A stretch of DNA of 64,000 nt from Verrucomicrobiia bacterium (GTDB lineage: Bacteria; Verrucomicrobiota; Verrucomicrobiia; Opitutales; Opitutaceae). The DNA lies in the NCBI GenBank assembly GCA_011525695.1, contig WYBX01000045.1:1-64000 (forward strand). The letters run 5' to 3'. The position numbers and the translations under genes are program-made. Numbering within the stretch: position 1 is the stretch's first letter; every line of letters begins with the position of its first letter. The notes under the pieces are model-generated. The model worked only from the letters and a program-made list of their open reading frames with translations. It was not told where the DNA came from and ran no database searches. Positions 58,412 through 64,000 of the stretch are shown here, piece after piece.

Positions 58412-59944
58412 TCACGCCGGCTTGCCAGGCTTCTCCGGCCGCGGGAACAGCACCAGCGAGGCGGCGACCTTGGCGCCGGCGAGCCTGCCGCCCCAGTGCA
58501 GTTCCTCGGCCCAGGTTGGACCCGGCGTGTAACCGAGGACGCTGTTGATCCGCCGCGCCGTGGAGGGCATGACGTGCTGCAGCAGGGCGACAGCCAGCCG
58601 CAGTGCCTCGGCCATGGTGGCAAGGGAGGTTTGCAGGAGTGCCTGATCCCGGGGTTCCGCCGACTTGCCAAGCTTCCACGGGGCACGCTGCTCGATGTAG
58701 GCGTTGGTCTCGGTGAGGAATACCATCGTTCGCTCGAGCGCGGTGTGGAACTGAAAGCCCTCATTCAGCGCGAGCGCCTCGTCCCGGGTCTTCAACCACA
58801 GGCCCTGCAGCGCCCGCTCGGGATCCTCCGGCGGGCCGGCCGGTGGCAGCTGTCCGCCCGAGAAACGGGTGGTCATGTTCAGCGTGCGGTTGACGAGGTT
58901 GCCGAGGTTGTTGGCGAGTTCGCTGTTGTAGCGCACCATGAACTGCCCGACGGTGAACTCGCTGTCCTGGCCAACGTTCATCTCGCGGATCAGAAAATAG
59001 CGGAAGGCGTCGACCCCGAACTGATCCACGAGGGCCAGCGGATTGACGGCTTCGCCGGTGCTCTTCGACATCTTGGCGCCGCTTTGCAGCCACCAGCCGT
59101 GCACCAGCAGCGCCTTGGGCGGCGGCAGCCCGGCGGCGTGCAGCATGATCGGCCAGTAAACGGCATGCGGCGGCACCAGGATGTCCTTGCCGATGACATT
59201 GAAATCCGCCGGCCAGAGTCCCTTGTCCGCCACGGCCGAGTAGTAGTTCAGCAGGGCATCGAACCACACGTAGGTCACATAGCCTTCATCGAACGGGAGC
59301 GGGATGCCCCACTCGAGCCGATCCTTGGGGCGGGAGATGCAGAGATCATTCAACGGCTCCTTCAGGAACTCGAGCACCTGCTTGTGCCGGAATTTCGGGA
59401 AGATGAAATCCTCATGCGTCTTCAGGTAATCGATCAGCCAGTCCTGATAGGCCCGCAGCTTGAAAAAATAGTTCGGTTCGACGATTTCCGTGACCTCACC
59501 GAAGATTTCGGGCCAGGAACCGTCCGGCAGCCGATCTTTTTCCTGGAGAAACTGCTCCTGACGCGTGCTGTAGAAGCCGCGGTATTCAGCGCGGTAGATT
59601 TCCCCCTGGTCGTAGAGCTTCTGGAGGATGCTCCGGACAACGTCCTTGTGCCGCGGCTCGGTCGTCCGGATGAAATCGTCGTACGAGACCTCGAGTCGAT
59701 CGTAGAGCGCGCGGAATTCAGCCGCCGTGGTATCCACGTAAGCCTTCGGCTCAATGCCCTGCCGCCGGGCGCTCGCCTGCACCTTCTGCCCGTGCTCATC
59801 GGTGCCGGTGAGGAAATGCACCTGATCCCCCCGCTGCCGCCGGTAACGGGCAATGACGTCCGTCAGCACCTTTTCGTAGGCATGACCCAGGTGGGGTGAC
59901 CCGTTCACATAATCGATGGCGGTCGTGATGTAGAAGGACTTCAT
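58412..59944 (-). CDS. metG: methionyl-tRNA synthetase
   Basis: The protein has 510 residues from the ATG at 59944 (MKSFYITTAIDYVNG). The HIGH motif is HLGH at residues 18-21 and the KMSKS loop reads AKMSKSTGEAVNP near residue 293. FLTGTDEHGQKV is the substrate-binding block. The connective-peptide knuckle reads YSTRQEQF without cysteines, so this is the zinc-less short type. There is no C-terminal tRNA-binding EMAP domain, unlike E. coli MetG. It lies 52 nt downstream of gspF/pilC and 102 nt upstream of menF, all on the minus strand, so it may be in a long transcript. Confidence 0.96.
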   Translation of the reverse strand: MKSFYITTAIDYVNGSPHLGHAYEKVLTDVIARYRRQRGDQVHFLTGTDEHGQKVQASARRQGIEPKAYVDTTAAEFRALYDRLEVSYDDFIRTTEPRHKDVVRSILQKLYDQGEIYRAEYRGFYSTRQEQFLQEKDRLPDGSWPEIFGEVTEIVEPNYFFKLRAYQDWLIDYLKTHEDFIFPKFRHKQVLEFLKEPLNDLCISRPKDRLEWGIPLPFDEGYVTYVWFDALLNYYSAVADKGLWPADFNVIGKDILVPPHAVYWPIMLHAAGLPPPKALLVHGWWLQSGAKMSKSTGEAVNPLALVDQFGVDAFRYFLIREMNVGQDSEFTVGQFMVRYNSELANNLGNLVNRTLNMTTRFSGGQLPPAGPPEDPERALQGLWLKTRDEALALNEGFQFHTALERTMVFLTETNAYIEQRAPWKLGKSAEPRDQALLQTSLATMAEALRLAVALLQHVMPSTARRINSVLGYTPGPTWAEELHWGGRLAGAKVAASLVLFPRPEKPGKPA

Positions 59945-59996
59945 GGGAAGCCGGCCAAGCAAACGCCCCCTCCGCAAAATGTCGAAGGATTTGAGC

Positions 59997-61199
59997 TCAG
60001 CGGCTGAGCCCGCGAATCAGCTCCACCATCGGCAGGAACATCGCGATCACAATCGTTCCCACCGCGAAGGCCATCACGACGATCATCAGCGGCTCCAGCA
60101 TCGCCGTCATGGCTGCGACGGCGCGATCGACCTCCTCGTCATAGGCATCGGCGATACATGCCAGCATGTCCGGCAAGGCCCCGGTCTCCTCGCCCACCTC
60201 GACCATGCCGGCGACGAGGGCGGGAAAAATCCCGCTCGCCCCGAGCGGACGGGCCACGGTTTCGCCCGCTTTGACGCGATCATGAACCTGGCCAATCGCC
60301 TCGGCGACCCCCGCATAGCGACAGGTCTCGCGACAGATGACGAGGGCGGTGAGGATGGGCACTCCGGAAGCCAGCAGCGTCCCAAAGGTGCGCGCAAACT
60401 GCGCGATCGACGATTTCAGGCACAGGTCCCCCAGGACGGGAACCGACAACAGCGCGCGATCGGCGAATTGCCGGCCAAAGGCCGAGCGGCAAAAGAGCCA
60501 GGCCAGCACCGCCAGAACGGCAACAGCCGGCAGGATCCTCCAAAAATACTGGCGGAGTCCGGCGGCAATCCCAGTGACCAGCTGCGTCAGCCACGGCAGC
60601 GGCCGGCCTGGAAGCAGATTGAAGAACGTCGCCTGGAACGCCGGTACGACCCACATCAGCAGCACCCCCATGATTCCGGCGGAGACCAGGCTGATGACGA
60701 GGGGGTATGCCATCGCGACGAAAATCCGGCCGCGAATCCGCAGCATTTTTTCCTGAAAAATGGCGAGCCGCTCCAAGACCGTTGCCAGCACGCCACCCGT
60801 CTCTCCCGCCCTGGTCAGATTCACGAAAAGCCGGTCAAATGTCCGCGGATGGAGGATCAGCCCATCGGAAAGGCTGCCGCCGGACCGAATGGTATCGGCG
60901 ATGGCCTCCAGCGTGGCCCGGAAACCCGGCCTTCTCTCCTGGCGGCCGAGAATCTCGAGACTCCGCAGGATGGGCATCCCTGCCCGAATGAGCGTGGCAA
61001 GCTGCCGGGTGAAGATGGCCAGACCCGATCGGCTGATGGGCGGGCCCGCTCCCAATTGCCTGCGCCACCAAGGGGAGTCGCGCCCTCCGGACCGGCTGAT
61101 GGGCAATGGCGACGGAACCCGTCGTTCCCTACCCCGGGATCCAGCGGCGGCAATCGATGGATGACGGCCATTCATGTTCACGCGCCGATGGAGAACCAT
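59997..61199 (-). CDS. type II secretion/type IV pilus inner-membrane platform protein (GspF/PilC)
   Basis: The protein has 400 residues from the ATG at 61199, 5 nt after the gspE stop; an ATG at 61175 is an alternative. It contains two GspF domains (residues about 65-190 and 265-390; for example FTRQLATLIRAGMPILRSLEIL and FARTFGTLLASGVPILTALVIC) with three hydrophobic helices, including VAMAYPLVISLVSAGIMGVLLMW and the C-terminal LMIVVMAFAVGTIVIAMFLPM. It forms the inner-membrane platform on which the ATPase encoded upstream acts. The first 55 residues are Arg/Ser/Pro-rich. Whether it serves a pilus or type II secretion cannot be settled here. Confidence 0.92.
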   Translation of the reverse strand: MVLHRRVNMNGRHPSIAAAGSRGRERRVPSPLPISRSGGRDSPWWRRQLGAGPPISRSGLAIFTRQLATLIRAGMPILRSLEILGRQERRPGFRATLEAIADTIRSGGSLSDGLILHPRTFDRLFVNLTRAGETGGVLATVLERLAIFQEKMLRIRGRIFVAMAYPLVISLVSAGIMGVLLMWVVPAFQATFFNLLPGRPLPWLTQLVTGIAAGLRQYFWRILPAVAVLAVLAWLFCRSAFGRQFADRALLSVPVLGDLCLKSSIAQFARTFGTLLASGVPILTALVICRETCRYAGVAEAIGQVHDRVKAGETVARPLGASGIFPALVAGMVEVGEETGALPDMLACIADAYDEEVDRAVAAMTAMLEPLMIVVMAFAVGTIVIAMFLPMVELIRGLSR

Positions 61200-61204
61200 G
61201 GGAG

Positions 61205-62905
61205 TCAGGTGTACCGGATGACTTCCTCGATCGACGTGCGGCCATCGTAAATGGCGCGGATGCCGTCCTCCCGGAGCGTCCGCATGCCGAGGGCGATGGC
61301 TCGTTGCCGGATTGCGACGGTGGGTGTCCGCGCGGTGATCAGTTCACGGATGGAATCGGTAACCGGCAGCCATTCGTAGATGCCGACCCGCCCGCGATAC
61401 CCCGACTGGTTGCAGGCGACGCAGCCGGGTCCGCGTCGGAAGCGCCGTTCGCCGGCGGCATTTCCCGCGAGCCCGAGCTGCTGCAGCAAGTCGCCCGGGG
61501 GCTGGTACTCGACGCCGCAGGCCGGGCAGACGCGGCGGACGAGTCGCTGGGCCAGGACCGCCTCCAGCGTCGAGGCAATGAGGAAGGGCTCGACGCCAAG
61601 GTCGACGAGCCGGGTGATCGCGCCCGCGGCATCGTTGGTGTGCAGCGTCGTCATCACCAAATGGCCCGTGAGCGCGGCCTGGATTGCGATCCTGGCGGTA
61701 TCCAGGTCGCGGATTTCGCCGACCAGGATCACATCCGGATCCTGCCGCAGGAAGGAGCGCAGCGCGGTGGTGAACGTGAGCCCCGCGGCCGGGTTCACCG
61801 CCACCTGCATGATGCCTTCCAGCTCATATTCGACCGGATCCTCCGCGGTGAGGAGCTTGCGTTCGATCGTGTTGATCAGCCGGAGACAGCTGTAGAGCGT
61901 CGTCGTCTTGCCGGAGCCCGTCGGGCCGGTCGCGATGAAGATGCCGTTGGGCCGCCGGACGATTTCCTGGATCCCGCCGAGCACATCCGCGGGCAGTCCC
62001 AGCTGGGAGAGTTCGAGCCGCAGGGCCGATTGGTCCAGCACGCGCAGGACCACGCTTTCGCCGAACTGCGTCGGCAGGGTGGAAACGCGCAAATCGATCG
62101 TGCGCCCGCGGACGTGCAACCGGATTCGCCCGTCCTGCGGGAGCCGGCGTTCGGCAATATCCAGGCTGGCCAGGACCTTGATTCGCGAGGTGATCGGCAA
62201 GGCGAGCCGGCTGGGCGGCGGTGGCATTTCAAACAGGGCCCCATCCACCCGGTAGCGAATCTTGAGCTCGCGGGCGAAGGGCTCGAAGTGGATGTCGCTC
62301 GCCTGTTCGCGCACCGCCTTGCCGAGCACGTGCTGGACGAACCGGATGATTGGCGCCTGTTCCGCCATCGACTCGAGATCGCGCTCCGACCATTCCCGGC
62401 TGGAATCCATCGCGTAATCCCCGGTGGGAAGCTGCTGCAACAGCTCCTCGATTCCGGCATCGGAATCATCCTCGCCATAGTGCTGTTGAATCAGAATGCC
62501 GACCTGGTCGGGATCGGCGACAAGCAGCCGCACCTGGCGATCAAGGGCGAAGGCGAGATCCTCGGCCGCGTGCGGCCGAAAGGGATCGCCAATGACGAGC
62601 TCAAGCATACCGCCGTCATCCCCCAGCGGCAGGACTCCGTAGTCGTGGGCCAGCCGGCCGGGGACGGCGGCAATCGCCTCGCCTGGGATCCCGGCTGGCA
62701 ATGCGGCGAGGTAAGGCCAGTTGAGATAGCTGGCGAGGCTGCGCAACAGATCCGCCCGGCCAATCGATCCGAGATCGAGCACGAGATCGGCCAGCGGCCG
62801 GCCGGTGGCCTGGTGCTCCTCATTCAACGCATCCAGCTGCGGCAATCCAAGGAGCCGCTGTTCCTTGAGGAATTCATACACTGCGCTGCTGCGACTGGCG
62901 AACAT
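61205..62905 (-). CDS. GspE/PilB-type assembly ATPase
   Basis: The protein has 566 residues. An N-terminal GspE domain (residues 1-150) precedes the ATPase core. Walker A is GPTGSGKTTTLYSCL at about residue 326, and [18 protein letters not shown] and TTLHTNDAAGAI complete the active site. The tetracysteine CPACGVEY and CVACNQSGYRGR form the zinc element of pilus/secretion extension ATPases. gspF/pilC follows after 5 nt, and pilT is upstream on the same strand, so a type IV pilus is the likeliest system. It lacks the GAF domain of the paralogue at 28415-30601. Confidence 0.93.
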   Translation of the reverse strand: MFASRSSAVYEFLKEQRLLGLPQLDALNEEHQATGRPLADLVLDLGSIGRADLLRSLASYLNWPYLAALPAGIPGEAIAAVPGRLAHDYGVLPLGDDGGMLELVIGDPFRPHAAEDLAFALDRQVRLLVADPDQVGILIQQHYGEDDSDAGIEELLQQLPTGDYAMDSSREWSERDLESMAEQAPIIRFVQHVLGKAVREQASDIHFEPFARELKIRYRVDGALFEMPPPPSRLALPITSRIKVLASLDIAERRLPQDGRIRLHVRGRTIDLRVSTLPTQFGESVVLRVLDQSALRLELSQLGLPADVLGGIQEIVRRPNGIFIATGPTGSGKTTTLYSCLRLINTIERKLLTAEDPVEYELEGIMQVAVNPAAGLTFTTALRSFLRQDPDVILVGEIRDLDTARIAIQAALTGHLVMTTLHTNDAAGAITRLVDLGVEPFLIASTLEAVLAQRLVRRVCPACGVEYQPPGDLLQQLGLAGNAAGERRFRRGPGCVACNQSGYRGRVGIYEWLPVTDSIRELITARTPTVAIRQRAIALGMRTLREDGIRAIYDGRTSIEEVIRYT

Positions 62906-63015
62906 CGGTCACAGCTTGAGCGATCGCGGCATCGCAACGCGACCCGCGGCTATACCCGAAACAGGGGCTAACGGTACCCGACGCGCGCGAAGGGAACGAT
63001 CGATCTATTCAGGAC

Positions 63016-63078
63016 CACGGGCGGGACGCCCGTGTCACGTGAAGCCTTTCAGAACGCATCGCTACGGCGCGACGCCGT
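63016..63078. repeat. two palindromic repeats between gspE and pilT genes, incl. copy 2 of the 30741 repeat
   Basis: CACGGGCG and CGCCCGTG (63016-63023 and 63027-63034) form a perfect 8-bp stem around GGA. The next element, 63051-63078, matches 30741-30768 at 23 of 28 positions and contains ACGGCG/CGCCGT around CGA. Both lie in the 220-nt gap between pilT and gspE, where no gene was recognised. Confidence 0.65.
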
Positions 63079-63125
63079 GGCCTCGTGGTAACCGGTGCCC
63101 GGTTTCGGACCCGGCGGCTCCCGGC

Positions 63126-64000
63126 TCAAACCTCCCGCAGCTTAAGGCCCATCTGGAGGAACTTCTCGCGCATGACGTTTGGATCCTGCGCCTTTTCGAG
63201 TGCCTCGTCGGGTGAAACCAGTTCGCGATTCACGAGACTCATCAGGTGGGTGTCCATGGTGATCATCCCCAGCTGCGCGCCGGTCTGGATGTCGGACGAG
63301 ATCCGGAAGGTCTTGTTCTCGCGAATCAGCGAGCCGATCGACGTCGTGTTGACCATGATCTCGTAGCCGGCAATCCGGCCGCCGCCGACCTTCTTGCACA
63401 GCACCTGGGAGATCACGGCGACGAGCGACGAAGCCAGCTGCGTTCGGATCATATCCTTCATGTTGGCCGGAAAGGCATCGACAATCCGATCGACCGTCTT
63501 GGCCGCGCTGTTCGTGTGCAGCGTGCCGAAGACCAGGTGACCGGTTTCCGCCGCGCTGATGGCCGCCTCGATCGTCTCGAGGTCGCGCATTTCACCCACG
63601 AGGATGACATCGGGATCCTGCCGCAGCGCGCGCCGGATCGCCTCGGCGAAACTCGGCACGTCCACGTGCACTTCGCGCTGGGTGACGACGCAGCGTTTGT
63701 GGTTGTGGTAATATTCGATCGGATCCTCGATCGTGATGATGTGTCCGTCGCGGGCTTCGTTGATGTAATTAATCATCGAAGCCAGCGTGGTGGACTTGCC
63801 GGAACCCGTCGGGCCGGTGACCAGGATGAGCCCTCGGGGACGAAAGAGCAGTTCGCGAATCTTGTCGGGCAGGCCGATATCGCGAAGGCCGAACATCTTG
63901 TAGGGAATCTGCCGCAGCACCATGCCGTAGTTGGTCTTGGCTTTCATGACCGACACGCGGAACCGCGCCTTCTCGCCGAACGCGAAACCGAAGTCGGCGC
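63126..64000 (-). CDS. pilT: PilT-type twitching-motility/retraction ATPase (5' end beyond window)
   Basis: The visible part has 291 residues and stays open to the window edge. The partial N-terminal domain ([20 protein letters not shown]) and VLRQIPYKM are PilT-like, so the gene continues upstream of the window and any start near 63956 is false. Walker A is [14 protein letters not shown], and [20 protein letters not shown] and [20 protein letters not shown] are the PilT signatures. It powers pilus retraction. It lies upstream of gspE and gspF on the same strand, separated by palindromic repeats. The C-terminal AIRENL-type box of classical PilT is not evident, so a PilU-like role is possible. 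Confidence 0.93.
   Translation of the reverse strand, partial: ADFGFAFGEKARFRVSVMKAKTNYGMVLRQIPYKMFGLRDIGLPDKIRELLFRPRGLILVTGPTGSGKSTTLASMINYINEARDGHIITIEDPIEYYHNHKRCVVTQREVHVDVPSFAEAIRRALRQDPDVILVGEMRDLETIEAAISAAETGHLVFGTLHTNSAAKTVDRIVDAFPANMKDMIRTQLASSLVAVISQVLCKKVGGGRIAGYEIMVNTTSIGSLIRENKTFRISSDIQTGAQLGMITMDTHLMSLVNRELVSPDEALEKAQDPNVMREKFLQMGLKLREV

Overview
The window is GC-rich (roughly two thirds G+C by eye), almost fully coding, and chromosomal in character. Gene content and order suggest a Verrucomicrobiota bacterium, most likely Opitutaceae. The supporting signs are the run hemF-hemE-hemG-ileS-(DksA-like)-lspA, a DUF5069 protein, a secreted protein with a C-terminal VPEGG sorting tail, LpxK (so a lipid A outer membrane), a class V aminotransferase with a short 2-hydroxyacid dehydrogenase, and short intergenic repeats that read as MEGRAPS-like junk peptides. 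This assignment is inference. No rRNA, tRNA, CRISPR array, transposase or phage gene was seen.

Layout. 1-437: structured repeat DNA. 438-5246 (+): a secreted three-gene set (right-handed beta-helix protein, CehA/McbA-type metallohydrolase, sulfatase). 5259-9062 (+): aerobic haem synthesis (hemF, hemE, hemG), with a repeat cluster between hemE and hemG. 9269-13858 (+): ileS, a DksA/TraR-like protein, lspA. 13877-21818 (-): yicC, trpB, a GAF-PP2C phosphatase with a STAS protein (partner-switching module), acnA, peroxiredoxin. 22165-23448 (+): tyrS. 23614-28315 (-): a neutral-ceramidase-like secreted hydrolase, opcA-like, zwf, yraN. 28415-30601 (+): a GAF-GspE/PulE ATPase. 30798-36643 (-): a TPR membrane protein coupled to smc. 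37017-39395 (+): a sorting-tail protein, an aldo/keto reductase, a DUF5069 protein. 39545-46318: glycolate/glyoxylate/hydroxyacid metabolism (glcD-like, 2-hydroxyacid dehydrogenase, Ldh family, class V aminotransferase), with lpxK on the minus strand among them. 46544-52081 (+): topB, an unknown membrane-anchored protein, class II fba. 52156-58309: menB, menD and menF on the minus strand, interrupted by kup (+). 58412-64000 (-): metG, then type IV pilus/type II secretion genes gspF/pilC, gspE/pilB, and pilT cut by the window edge.

How the genes work together. Central metabolism is well represented: oxidative pentose phosphate entry (zwf with its assembly factor), the TCA cycle (acnA), glycolysis (fba), haem and menaquinone synthesis, and C2/C3 hydroxyacid metabolism. 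Signalling is represented by the phosphatase/STAS pair, and surface functions by the pilus motors, LpxK and the sorting-tail protein.

I did not find a clearly new enzymatic system. The strongest unexplained signals are non-coding. They are a three-copy dispersed intergenic repeat (110-300, 7350-7565, 50759-50960), other palindromic repeat families, a near-duplicated palindromic motif between glcD and the 2-hydroxyacid dehydrogenase gene that shows compensatory changes, and a hairpin that would hold the only clear Shine-Dalgarno sequence of lpxK in its loop. Nearly all other genes lack a Shine-Dalgarno sequence.
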